64,000 bases of DNA from the NCBI GenBank assembly GCA_965200235.1, contig OZ241339.1, forward strand, positions 2,108,001 through 2,172,000. The letters are read 5' to 3'. The notes beneath the pieces are model-generated. The model was given only the letters and a program-made list of their open reading frames with translations, searched no databases and was not told the DNA's origin. This DNA comes from Azotimanducus chitobiosivorans. GTDB taxonomy: Bacteria; Pseudomonadota; Gammaproteobacteria; Pseudomonadales; Azotimanducaceae. This document shows, one piece after another, positions 26,118-37,132 of this stretch. How positions within the stretch are numbered: position 1 is the stretch's first letter; each line of letters begins with the position of its first letter. The position numbers and the translations under genes are program-made.

Positions 26118-27379
26118 GTAGGGCCGTGACCCTTCGGTTGCCTGTGAGCAGGTCTTGCATCAGTCCATCTTTAAGCGATATCAACTTCGCCAGTTGCTGT
26201 ACGTGATTCGCAATCTGACGATCCAAAGCTTCTATCGTCTCGGATATCCGCACTTGCTCGGATATCGGGGGAACCTGAATTGGCACGCCCTCCAACTTTT
26301 CTTTCGTCAAATGAGCAATGCTGCTCTGACTCGTAAAATCTGAGAGCAGGCCGTTGCGAACTGCCCATTTCATATACGTCGGGAAAAGACTTGGAAGATA
26401 ATCCCGTTTAGGCCTAAGCCTGTGAATCGCTTTCTGATAAAAGCACTCTTCGATCTCTTCGCGCCAGAGACACGTCCTGCCTACTTCGCCACCCTCACAA
26501 ACGAGAATGTCATCCGGCTTGAGTCTGAACTTCTCTCGCTCGCCCTTGTCAAAGTCCATTCGTTCTAAGTTCGTCAGGTCAACACGGTCCCACTGAACGT
26601 TTTTATTCCCTAGGTACGGACGCGGACTGCGGCTTAGCCTCGATTCTTGACTGAGCATTTTGCCCAATTGGATTTCGAACTCTGCGCCGACCGAGCTCAC
26701 GGTCCAATCTACTGGAATTCTCCCAATAGGAGAGTCTCTAAACTCGTGGGAGAGTTCGGAGCGTAGGTTGCCGTGCTCGTCAATGCCGCGGGTCAGCAGG
26801 TCCTGCATCAGGCCGGTCTTGATGCGCTGCTGTTTGGCGATAAGTGCTTCGGTCTGCTCGATGGCTCGATCAACCGTCGACAGCACCTCGGCGATCTTGG
26901 CTTGCTCACGCAAAGTAGGTACTGGCAAAGGCAAGTCTTCAAGAATAGTCTTGGTTAAGCCAGCTCTTCCCCCTCCAGCTGAACGAGATCGCAACTCCGA
27001 ATAGCGGAAATTCAAGTTGTGTAGCAGATATTCAGCATCCAACTTTCCGGCACGCGTCTTTAGCAATGCGATGGATTGGTTCGTACAGAGAGCGCAACGA
27101 ACATATGCAGCGGTTCCGCGAGTTCTGCCCTGCCCAGCGAGCGCCACGGCTACAGACGGTGGATCGACTATCGTCGCGCTTGAATGGCGTAGCCCTATGC
27201 TCGAAACGCTCATCGGCACGTCGTCGATAACTCGACCATGTACATCACCAGATGCCATCCAAGGAATGTCTCCACCCCAATATTCGGGAACGCCAGTACT
27301 CGGCGTACCTCCAACCGTGACAGAGCCTACTTCCGCAAACTTGCTCTCGGGCCAAGGGTGGGGGTAAGGCACGGAACGT

Positions 27380-27387
<8 letters not shown>
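26089..27387 (-). CDS. hsdS: type I restriction enzyme, S (specificity) subunit
   Basis: HsdS reads the bipartite target sequence and holds two HsdM copies. The 432-residue protein has two target-recognition domains, each ending in a helical spacer: LREQAKIAEVLSTVDRAIEQ with GLMQDLLTRGIDEHG in the middle, and ISEQVRISETIEALDRQIAN with GLMQDLLTGNRRV at the end. Domain 1 begins KFAEVGSVTVGGTPST, a common opening. Its start overlaps the hsdM stop by eight bases. The recognised DNA sequence cannot be read from the protein. Confidence 0.95.
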
Positions 27388-29917
<2,530 letters not shown>

Positions 29918-30013
29918 CTTGTTGCCGCTTTCAAGTGGAGCGTTCACTTGCTGCGGCCGGACGGGCGTGAAGCTTTCGGTGCGGCAAGCTCAACGTGTTC
30001 CCTTGCGACATGA

Positions 30014-30033
30014 ATAGAGTCGAAGGACTCTAT
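30014..30033 (-). promoter_or_regulatory. palindrome over the hsdM -10 box (candidate operator)
   Basis: Perfect 8-bp arms (30014-30021 and 30026-30033) flank a four-base centre. The palindrome covers the -10 box and the likely start point. It could be an operator for autoregulation, as is known for many restriction systems, or a hairpin at the 5' end of the message. No obvious controller gene is adjacent. Confidence 0.5.
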
Positions 30034-30055
30034 GGCGCACATGGCTGCGCGTCAA
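30027..30055 (-). promoter_or_regulatory. sigma70-type promoter of hsdM
   Basis: On the minus strand TTGACG (30050-30055) and TAGAGT (30027-30032) are exactly 17 bases apart, about 110 bases ahead of the hsdM start. The -10 box lies inside a perfect inverted repeat. Confidence 0.5.
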
Positions 30056-30095
30056 GTGCGCTTTGTCGAAGTCGAAGCGGTAAGCCAAGCGCGAA

Positions 30096-31628
30096 TCAAA
30101 CAAGACCCGATCGAAAGCACCCATGAAACCCGAGCGGCATGGGATACGGCAGCCATGCCGTGGCGAGCGGTCCGTCCTCGATGTGCTGGGCATCAAAGAC
30201 GTTGAGGCCACTGATTCCGCGTTGGTAGTCGAGCACAGTTCCAACAAGCCAGCCCGCGTCCTCCTGCTCGCTCTCTCCGCTCGCCCTTCTCGGCACAAAC
30301 ACATGTTCTTCAGGAATCTTGCCCGCGCCGAAGTCGAACGCCTGCAAGCGGTCCTTGTCTAGGTCTCGCTTCACGAGGCTGCGCAGATACCAGTCATCAC
30401 CGCCTGCAACGCCCAGGTGATAGACATAGCGATTGCGTTTGCCGACCGTGCTCGGCGCTACTTTCGGGAACTCGGCGCCGTCGGCGGTCATGTCCATGGA
30501 CGCGCCACCTGAGGGGGACAGGCTTATTTGCGCGTAGCGTCCGAACGCCGCACCGAAGCCATCAAGGTCGCCGCGCATCACGTCGCGCAAGGCGTCGAAT
30601 ACAAGATTCGCATTGTCATCAAGACATTGATCGAAGCGAATCGTGCCGTCCGCTTCCTCCCAAGCGTTGCCGTGATGGAATCCGAACGCAGGGGGCAGCT
30701 CGTACCAGCGCCTGTCCTCGAAGTCGTCCTTGGCGACGACGAGCACTCTTGAACCAAGCTCAGGCCGCCAGCGGTGCGCATCGATAAAGCTTGTCTCCCT
30801 GCCCATCTCCATCACCAGCGGCGGAATCATGAACACGAGGTGCTTGTCGGTGATAACAAAGTCGTGCAGCATGCCGAAGGCGTCAATCGGGACCAACGCC
30901 ATCTTCACGAGCGCGCCCTTGGGTGAGATGTGATAGAGCACGAGCTGATGCTTGGCACCGAGCGCATAGCCAAACGCCCACAAGGTGCCGTCCGGATCGA
31001 CTTTTGGATGCGCGGTGAACGGCACGCCTTCCAAGCCTTGCCCCCACGACTTGAAGCCTTGCCAGCGCAAGGACTCGGGATCAACCACGCTCGCCGAGCC
31101 GCCTTCCCAGAGCGCGAGCAATTCGCCGTGGTGGGCGAGCACAGAAATGTTGGCGACATTCATATCATCTGGCTTGCGCACCGGCGCGCCGTCCGGCACA
31201 TGGGTGCCAAATCCTGAATAGAGCCGCCGAGCGGCGTCGTCCTCGGCGGTTAGTTTTGGGGTGTTCAAGACCCGCGCGCGGTGATTCACCTGACCTCCGC
31301 TAATGCGAAACGCTTGCAGCAAGCCGTCGCCGTCGAACCAATGCTGATAGCGCAGGCCGTGGCGATCATGCACGGCAGGGCCGTTGCGCCAGAACGTGCC
31401 TTCGAGCGCTGCCGGCCATGTGCCCTCAATGCGAAGCGCCTCCGTGCCGAACGTATCGGCCGACGGGGTCTTCCAGCCGAGAAGCCGCGGGTCTTCCTTG
31501 AGCGCACCCGCAAACGACGCTGCCCAATCTGTATCAGTTGAGGCAATCGAGTGGGCAAAGCGCGGCACGAGGCAGGCAAGACCCAAAACCGCGCTCGATT
31601 TCAAGAAATCCCGACGTTGCATGACCAT
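30096..31628 (-). CDS. carotenoid oxygenase family protein with Tat signal
   Basis: Carotenoid oxygenases cleave double bonds of carotenoids or related compounds using an iron held by four histidines in a seven-bladed propeller. The 510-residue protein starts with a twin-arginine signal (QRRDFLKSSAVLGLACLVPR), so it is probably exported folded. Candidate iron ligands occur in MLHDFVITDKHLVF, FGFHHGNAWEE and the C-terminal PLGFHGCF. RNGPAVHDRHGLRYQHWFDG and DGLLQAFRI are the family's N-terminal landmarks. A GGGAGGGAG box precedes the start, where ATG 31628 or ATG 31622 is equally possible. Confidence 0.88.
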   Translation of the reverse strand: MVMQRRDFLKSSAVLGLACLVPRFAHSIASTDTDWAASFAGALKEDPRLLGWKTPSADTFGTEALRIEGTWPAALEGTFWRNGPAVHDRHGLRYQHWFDGDGLLQAFRISGGQVNHRARVLNTPKLTAEDDAARRLYSGFGTHVPDGAPVRKPDDMNVANISVLAHHGELLALWEGGSASVVDPESLRWQGFKSWGQGLEGVPFTAHPKVDPDGTLWAFGYALGAKHQLVLYHISPKGALVKMALVPIDAFGMLHDFVITDKHLVFMIPPLVMEMGRETSFIDAHRWRPELGSRVLVVAKDDFEDRRWYELPPAFGFHHGNAWEEADGTIRFDQCLDDNANLVFDALRDVMRGDLDGFGAAFGRYAQISLSPSGGASMDMTADGAEFPKVAPSTVGKRNRYVYHLGVAGGDDWYLRSLVKRDLDKDRLQAFDFGAGKIPEEHVFVPRRASGESEQEDAGWLVGTVLDYQRGISGLNVFDAQHIEDGPLATAWLPYPMPLGFHGCFRSGLV

Positions 31629-31641
31629 AGCTCCCTCCCGA

Positions 31642-32085
31642 TCAATACATCAAAGAGCCGGAAGCGGTGACGCTTTCCGCGCCTTCCTCCACGGTGACGG
31701 CGACATCCTCAAACTTGGGCGGCCCCATGAATCCGGTGGCATCGTTGCCAAAGGCATAGCCTTCGGTGGGGATGCCGAGCGCGTTGCTATTCATTTCGCC
31801 GCTGCCGTCTTCGTCGTGATACGCGGTGAGCGCATACTCGCCAGGTGCCACGTCCTGAAAGACGACGGTGATCGTCCCTTCGCGTGCTCGTGTTCTGAAG
31901 CTGTGCACCGTGCCTTCGCCATCCCGCGCAGGAAATTTCACACCGGGCGTGCGCACGTGCACTGCGCCAAGGATATCGCCCTGGTCTGACCGCACGCCCT
32001 TGACTTCAAGCACGAGGTCACCCGCAAGGACAGGCACCGAAAAAAGAAAAAGGGACAGGCACATTGCCGAAAGTGAGATTTTCAT
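31642..32085 (-). CDS. DUF2141 secreted protein
   Basis: A Sec signal peptide (KISLSAMCLSLFLFSVPVLA) is followed by a small beta-rich domain with the DUF2141 pattern GEYALTAYHDEDGSGEMNSN and IPTEGYAFGNDATGFMGPPK. The function of the family is unknown. The ATG at 32085 has a perfect AAGGAG box upstream, which decides it over the longer frame to 32226. Its stop is 13 bases before the carotenoid oxygenase start, so the two are likely co-transcribed and co-exported. Confidence 0.88.
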   Translation of the reverse strand: MKISLSAMCLSLFLFSVPVLAGDLVLEVKGVRSDQGDILGAVHVRTPGVKFPARDGEGTVHSFRTRAREGTITVVFQDVAPGEYALTAYHDEDGSGEMNSNALGIPTEGYAFGNDATGFMGPPKFEDVAVTVEEGAESVTASGSLMY

Positions 32086-32194
32086 GGTGACTCCTTTTGT
32101 CGAGTTGATTTTGTAAGATTGCGCGCATGAATGCGGTGCGATCAGCACGGGCGCAAGTCTGTCGAAGTCCGCGTGAACTGACAAGAGGCAATTC

Positions 32195-32986
32195 GTGACC
32201 GACACGAACAATTCGCGTATTGACACCGAATTGCGTTTCGCGATTCGCGAATGGCTTGTGCGCCTTCACAATTGGCGCCTGTTCGTCGCCCTTGCGGGTG
32301 TCATCTTCGTGTTCACCTGGCTCGCACCGTTCGGGACGGATGCCCGCCTTTCGGGATGGGAATTGCCCCTCTATTGGACGCTTGCCATCGGCCTCAATTC
32401 GCCGCTCGGCGCGCTTGTGCTGCCGATGTCAGTGTTCTTCGCGCGCACGGCCGCTTGGCCGGAATGGGTTGGCGTGCTCGTCGGCGCCTTGCTCGTCGCG
32501 CTCCCGGGCACGGGCGTCGTGCTGCTGCTTGAAGCCTGGCTCGCGGCGCCGCTGACAATGGCTTGGGACCTCGCCTATGTCTATGCCTCGGTCGCGCTCG
32601 TGCATGTGATCATCGGCTACCTCACGCAAGAAGTGTTGCAGCGAAGACAGCCCTTGGCAGCGCACAAGGCGCAACACCCGGCACCGTTCCTTGCACGATT
32701 GTCGCCCTCTCTCGGCCAAAGCCTGCTGCACTTGCGCATGCGCGATCACTATGTGGAAGCGAATACGGAAGCTGGCTCCGAGCTCATTCTCATGCGCTTT
32801 GGCGATGCGCTCAATGAAGTGGAGGGTATTGAAGGCGCACGGGTGCACAGGTCGCACTGGGTTGCGAGAAGCGCCGTTCGTCGCCTCGTGCGTGAAGACG
32901 GCAAGATGACTCTTGATCTCACGAACGGCACGCGCGTGCCGGTGAGCCGGTCATACCGGCAGGCGGCGATCAGTCTGCGAATATAG
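32195..32986 (+). CDS. membrane-bound LytTR-domain transcription regulator
   Basis: The first 150 residues hold four hydrophobic segments (WRLFVALAGVIFVFTWLAPF and others) as a membrane sensor. The last 100 residues are a LytTR DNA-binding domain: LLHLRMRDHYVEANTEAGSE, HRSHWVARSAVRRLVREDGK and LTNGTRVPVSRSYRQAA. The GTG start has an AAGAGG box. It is divergent from the DUF2141-carotenoid oxygenase pair and may control it; LytTR proteins of this kind often act on neighbouring genes, but no direct-repeat binding site was identified. Confidence 0.85.
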   Translation: MTDTNNSRIDTELRFAIREWLVRLHNWRLFVALAGVIFVFTWLAPFGTDARLSGWELPLYWTLAIGLNSPLGALVLPMSVFFARTAAWPEWVGVLVGALLVALPGTGVVLLLEAWLAAPLTMAWDLAYVYASVALVHVIIGYLTQEVLQRRQPLAAHKAQHPAPFLARLSPSLGQSLLHLRMRDHYVEANTEAGSELILMRFGDALNEVEGIEGARVHRSHWVARSAVRRLVREDGKMTLDLTNGTRVPVSRSYRQAAISLRI

Positions 32987-33057
32987 AAGCCTGTAGCTTT
33001 CTTTTCGTTGCGCTTGTTGTAGCGAATTACTACAAGCCGTTCTCAGGCCGGTGTAGG

Positions 33058-34635
33058 ATGCTGGTATATGCACAGGGTACGCAATTGATCGAACGGCGTC
33101 TCAAGAAACTCTGGGGGCAGCTTCAGGGCAAGAAGCCGCACATGCCGCAGTTTCTTGCTGAAGTGCGACTGCTTGGGATCCGGGGTATTGATGATCTTCG
33201 CATCTCCTTTGATTACCCAGTGAGCGTCATCGCAGGTGGCAACGCAAGCGGCAAGTCGACGGTGCTGTTCGCGGCTGCTTGCGCGTACAAGGTACCTGAT
33301 GCCGGCGTGAGGGACTTCGTCCCTTCAACACTGTTTCCCGACTACTCGCCCAAAATAGGAAAGCGAGGAGACCAAAAGGACGAGGTGCGGCTGGAATTTG
33401 AGTACTCGACACCCGATGGCAGGCAGTCCATGCGTTGGAAGCGAGCGAAAGGTTGGAACCGCAGTTTCTTTGGCCGCAGGCATGCGAAGCAGCCAGAGCG
33501 TTCCTTGTATCTTCGGACATTGAGCAATCTCAGCAACCCGTCGGAAATACGTAGTTTTCTGAATATGTCTCGATTGACTGCCGCGCCGGAAGAATTGCCG
33601 TTGACTGCGTCGCAGATTCAATTCGCTCAGCAGATGCTGCCGTTCAGATACCCAGAAGTCGTGCGCCTGTCTAGCGGTAAGAAGGATCTGCTCTTCGCAT
33701 CCCAAGAAGGCGGTGCCGCCTATTCGGAGCTGCACATGGCCGCAGGTGAGCGTGCCATTCTGAGGTTGTCGGGAGAGATCGCTCAGTTGAAGCAGGCACT
33801 TGTCCTAATCGACGAGGTTGAAGCAGGGCTGCATCCGTGGGTGCAACAGCTTCTCATGCTCCAATTGCAGCAACTCGCCCTGCGTAACGACCTGCAAATC
33901 ATTGTCACATCGCATAGCCCGGTTGTGCTCGATTCCGTTCCTGAGAATGGGCGTATTTTTCTTGAGCGCGACGAGACCGGGCGGGTAACCGTGCAACCTC
34001 CCTACAGAGATCTAGTGCGAAACGCTCTTTATGGTCGTTCTGGCGATGCTTTGAATCTCCTTTGCGAGGATGATGCGGGAGAAGGCATCCTACAGGGCAT
34101 CTTTGATGTGCTCTTGCCCCGACAAGGAATGAGCAGGGAGTCTGTCCTTGTCGGGAGAGATACGGGGGCGGAGGAGTTTCCCGCTCATGCGCGTGCGTTT
34201 CGTAAGTTTGGCCAGATTCAAAATTTTGTGTTTGTACTTGACGGAGATAAGCGCGATGAAAAAGTTGAGGAAAGAATTCGCGATGCGGCTGAAAGAAGCG
34301 TCCCAGTGATCTTTTTGCCGGGGCGAAGCGCACCTGAGGTGTGGGTCTGGGAGCAGCTATGTGGGCGGCCTGAAACATGGTCTGATCATCTGCACATCTC
34401 ATCTGCGGAACTTGTTGAGCTTTTGAAGCGCCAGGATGCGGTGTATAACTCCTCGTCAGACACCTTGGCCAATATTGCGAAAGCGAAACTCTCTGCATTG
34501 GAGCAGAGCGTGAACCTCAGTTCATCCGAAATTTGTAGGGTAGTCGCCCGCATCGAGACCAATCGCGGCGATAGTGAGATCCAGCCATTGGTGGAACAGC
34601 TGGAAAACCGGATGCTTGAATGGAGATCGCAGTAG
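33058..34635 (+). CDS. OLD-like AAA ATPase with Toprim-type nuclease domain
   Basis: This 525-residue protein has an ABC/SMC-type ATPase: Walker A VIAGGNASGKSTVLFAA, a signature-like ELHMAAGERAILRLSGEIA, Walker B ALVLIDEVEAGLHPWVQQLL and the switch His in IIVTSHSPVVLDS. The C-terminal part has Toprim-like elements (VLVGRDTGAEEF, FVLDGDKRDEK). This is the layout of OLD-family nucleases, several of which act in phage defence. No helicase partner (as in Gabija) follows. ATG 33058 lacks a good ribosome binding site; ATG 33142, just before FLAEVRLLGIRGIDDLRISF, is an alternative start. Confidence 0.78.
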   Translation: MLVYAQGTQLIERRLKKLWGQLQGKKPHMPQFLAEVRLLGIRGIDDLRISFDYPVSVIAGGNASGKSTVLFAAACAYKVPDAGVRDFVPSTLFPDYSPKIGKRGDQKDEVRLEFEYSTPDGRQSMRWKRAKGWNRSFFGRRHAKQPERSLYLRTLSNLSNPSEIRSFLNMSRLTAAPEELPLTASQIQFAQQMLPFRYPEVVRLSSGKKDLLFASQEGGAAYSELHMAAGERAILRLSGEIAQLKQALVLIDEVEAGLHPWVQQLLMLQLQQLALRNDLQIIVTSHSPVVLDSVPENGRIFLERDETGRVTVQPPYRDLVRNALYGRSGDALNLLCEDDAGEGILQGIFDVLLPRQGMSRESVLVGRDTGAEEFPAHARAFRKFGQIQNFVFVLDGDKRDEKVEERIRDAAERSVPVIFLPGRSAPEVWVWEQLCGRPETWSDHLHISSAELVELLKRQDAVYNSSSDTLANIAKAKLSALEQSVNLSSSEICRVVARIETNRGDSEIQPLVEQLENRMLEWRSQ

Positions 34636-34645
34636 TTTAGGAACA

Positions 34646-35593
34646 CTAGGCTGGCAGCGGCATCGGCGGCGCGGGCGGCGCGGCGAGCGGGGCCACGCGC
34701 TCTAGCACTTCAAGTGCGTCGTGGCGGACATGATTGTTGCTCATCTCATCGCGTATCTCGTCCTCGGAGATGACACCCTGCTCGACGCACTCCTTCAGAA
34801 GCGCGAAAAAGTAGCGTTCTTGGTTGGGGTCCGGATGCGCCTTGTAGTTGCCGACAAACGCATAGTCGCCGAAGAGCTTGCGCTTGGCGCGCAGTATCCA
34901 CGCCGCTGGCGGAAACAGTCGAAAGCGCTCGGCGGGGCGCCAATCCGGGGGCAGCCCGGCTTTCCACGGCTGGGTGCGCCGTTTGGTGTTGTGCAGCATG
35001 CGCGTTCTCGAGGTGAATCGGTCAAAGTCGTTCCATTCGGACTCCAGGACGCCGATGGCGTCCTGATCTTCGAGCTTGAGACCCACCCAGTGCTGATAGT
35101 CGCGCGCGCCTTCGAACATCTCGCGAAATCCCGCTTCCGCATCCCAGTGCTTGAGCTGCGCGCAGTCAAGCAGCATGACCGAACTCGCCCACATCTTGTC
35201 GATCAGCCCCTTCGGACCTGAACGCATACGCGAGAGGATGGCCTTGCCGTTCATATCTCTCGACAGGAGCTCCCAGATGTCGCCGACCGCAAATATGTCT
35301 GGATCGGTCAGCACTGCGCGGCCTTGATAGCCCATCAGCTTCGGCGGCGCGAACCTCAAGAAGGTGAACGACTGAAGGTCGTCGTTCAGCCAGGTCCAGC
35401 GCACGCCATCGCGAAGATAGGTCTTGCCTTCGTACTCGCGCATGAACGGATAGTCGCGCGTGTGGATAATCTGTACGTCGAACTCGTCGGCGTGTGCTGA
35501 ATTGCGTTTCAGCGCGTAGGCGCCGACCTTGGCGCCTAGGGACTGCTTGTCATTGGTGTGGATGAACACACAATATTGATTGGTGTTTTTCAT
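34646..35593 (-). CDS. putative glycosyltransferase (GT8-like)
   Basis: The 315-residue protein starts QYCVFIHTNDKQSLGAKVGA. It has a D-x-D-type acidic cluster in GRAVLTDPDIFAVGDIWELL, preceded by FLRFAPPKLMGYQGRAV; in GT8-like nucleotide-sugar transferases this is where metal and sugar nucleotide bind. The C-terminus is proline/alanine-rich. The acceptor is unknown. A sulfotransferase gene follows the same direction 34 bases upstream, so the pair may decorate a surface glycan. The assignment is from fold-level resemblance only. Confidence 0.5.
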   Translation of the reverse strand: MKNTNQYCVFIHTNDKQSLGAKVGAYALKRNSAHADEFDVQIIHTRDYPFMREYEGKTYLRDGVRWTWLNDDLQSFTFLRFAPPKLMGYQGRAVLTDPDIFAVGDIWELLSRDMNGKAILSRMRSGPKGLIDKMWASSVMLLDCAQLKHWDAEAGFREMFEGARDYQHWVGLKLEDQDAIGVLESEWNDFDRFTSRTRMLHNTKRRTQPWKAGLPPDWRPAERFRLFPPAAWILRAKRKLFGDYAFVGNYKAHPDPNQERYFFALLKECVEQGVISEDEIRDEMSNNHVRHDALEVLERVAPLAAPPAPPMPLPA

Positions 35594-35627
35594 CGTGCCT
35601 CGTTTTTAGTTTGTCGGAGCACTAACG

Positions 35628-36611
35628 TCATGATGTGGTCGTGTCTGCGTTGCGAGCATAGCCGAATTCCGGCGCAAGTGTTTGGTCAATGATACGGTCA
35701 ATTCGCGAGAGCTCGTCGGCTGAGAAATAGTCCCGGTAGCCGCCCACTTTGGCACGGCGAACTTTGTAGGAGTCGGGGTTCTTCTCGTCGCCGGCGCGCA
35801 TTCGCCGGCCTCCGCCTTGGAAGCCGCGCGTCAGTTCCATTTTTCGCATGTTGTCTACCGATGCGAACGCCACCGCTTGCTCGACCTCCTGCGGGCTTCC
35901 TGGCGTGCCGAGAAACTCCAGAACCTTAGCGAGCCATGCTTCTGGCTCGGCGCGCAAGTCCTCGTAGCGCACAATCATTAGCGCATCGCCAAATCGCTCG
36001 CGCTCGCTTGCCCACAGGTTCATGAATTCCACAATGCGGACAAGCACGCCGCCTTCATCGAGCACGAAGTCCGCCACCTCCATCTCAGTGCCGTGCGCAG
36101 GATAGGCGTTGATGCGCTTCTTGCGCGGCTTCATGCGGTGCCGCCACTGAAAGTACTGCGACACGGCGACATCGGCGGGGTCGCGGACAAGCAGCAGCAC
36201 GCGATTGCCAACATAATCGGACTTGCCAGCGTGCTCGCCAGTGAAGTCAGCGAGGTAGTTATCGTGCGTAAAAAGCAGCTTTGGAATCGAGCGGTGGCGG
36301 CGACTGAGGTTATCGAAGCCCATGAGGCTTTTTTCCGGGAGACCATAGCGGATACCGAAGAAGCGCGACAGCATGACGCGCAACCAAGTTCGACCACTCT
36401 TGCCAAAAGAGACGATGACAGCATCTGCGCGTCCTATCCGACGATGATCTTCGAAGCCGCGCAGATAACGCTCGTAGCGAATCTGCCGCAGGGCTGGCAA
36501 GCTTGGCGACATACAGAGAAGAAGCGCTCGCGGTAAGCGCTCCACAAGCGTTATCAGCATGGATGCGAACTTGAATAGGACCCGCGCAATAATAGCTGCT
36601 CTGCCGCGCAT
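35628..36611 (-). CDS. sulfotransferase domain protein
   Basis: The enzyme would transfer sulfate from PAPS to an acceptor. The PAPS 5'-phosphosulfate loop is VSFGKSGRTWLRVMLSRFFG (about residues 67-86). The 3'-phosphate-binding segment is LLVRDPADVAVSQYFQWRHR (about 141-160). YEDLRAEPEAWLAKVLEFLG and a C-terminal R-R-A-K-V-G-G stretch complete the fold. Length is normal. It has a hydrophobic N-terminus (ARVLFKFASMLITLVERLPR) that could be a membrane anchor. It is adjacent to the glycosyltransferase-like gene. Confidence 0.85.
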   Translation of the reverse strand: MRGRAAIIARVLFKFASMLITLVERLPRALLLCMSPSLPALRQIRYERYLRGFEDHRRIGRADAVIVSFGKSGRTWLRVMLSRFFGIRYGLPEKSLMGFDNLSRRHRSIPKLLFTHDNYLADFTGEHAGKSDYVGNRVLLLVRDPADVAVSQYFQWRHRMKPRKKRINAYPAHGTEMEVADFVLDEGGVLVRIVEFMNLWASERERFGDALMIVRYEDLRAEPEAWLAKVLEFLGTPGSPQEVEQAVAFASVDNMRKMELTRGFQGGGRRMRAGDEKNPDSYKVRRAKVGGYRDYFSADELSRIDRIIDQTLAPEFGYARNADTTTS

Positions 36612-36679
36612 GGTGTCTGCGAGACAGGCCGCGCATCCGCATCACAGCGGACGCACACCCGGCTAGCAAGGAGACGCGG

Positions 36680-36895
36680 CTACTGGTCGTCCGAGTTCAC
36701 GGAACGTGTTGGCTTCCAGATATCGAACCGTTTTCGCCCAAGCAACGCCGCGATGTGCTCTTCTATCAGGCGCGAGCGGCTCTTGCCGTTCACCACGAGA
36801 GACACAGCCGCCGCCGACTTGCCTAGATCTTGAGCAATCTGAACCTGCGACGTGTTGCAACGCTTGAGCGCCCTTTTGATTTGAAGTGGAGTCAT
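36680..36895 (-). CDS. small helix-turn-helix regulator (Ner/XRE-like)
   Basis: The 71-residue protein is one HTH domain: MTPLQIKRALKRCNTSQVQI, AQDLGKSAAAVSLVVNGKSR, then a short arm. It resembles phage Ner-type and Cro-type proteins. AAGG seven bases before the ATG supports the start. No phage genes surround it; it is a lone regulator or a prophage leftover. Confidence 0.7.
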   Translation of the reverse strand: MTPLQIKRALKRCNTSQVQIAQDLGKSAAAVSLVVNGKSRSRLIEEHIAALLGRKRFDIWKPTRSVNSDDQ

Positions 36896-37132
36896 ATTTT
36901 CGCCTTCATTAGCTTTATAAAGTTTTCATTCATGTGGAAATGCCTTGAAACGCTCGCGACGGACAACTTTGTCATGGCTCTCTCATGTTGCCGCGCAAGC
37001 CCTTCCGAGCATGCAAAATTCCTGATCTTGCAGTTGAGCCATTATGTAACTGAAACCGAGTAGCGTTCTCAAGCAATATAAGGGTAGCTGTTACGCACAG
37101 CGCAACAAAATTATCTAATACTATCTAATTTG

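Noticed and set aside
32998..33040. Small stem-loop (TTGTAG...CTACAA) between the LytTR gene and the OLD-like gene
   Set aside because: Only six base pairs with an AT-rich loop and no T-run; too weak to call a terminator or operator.
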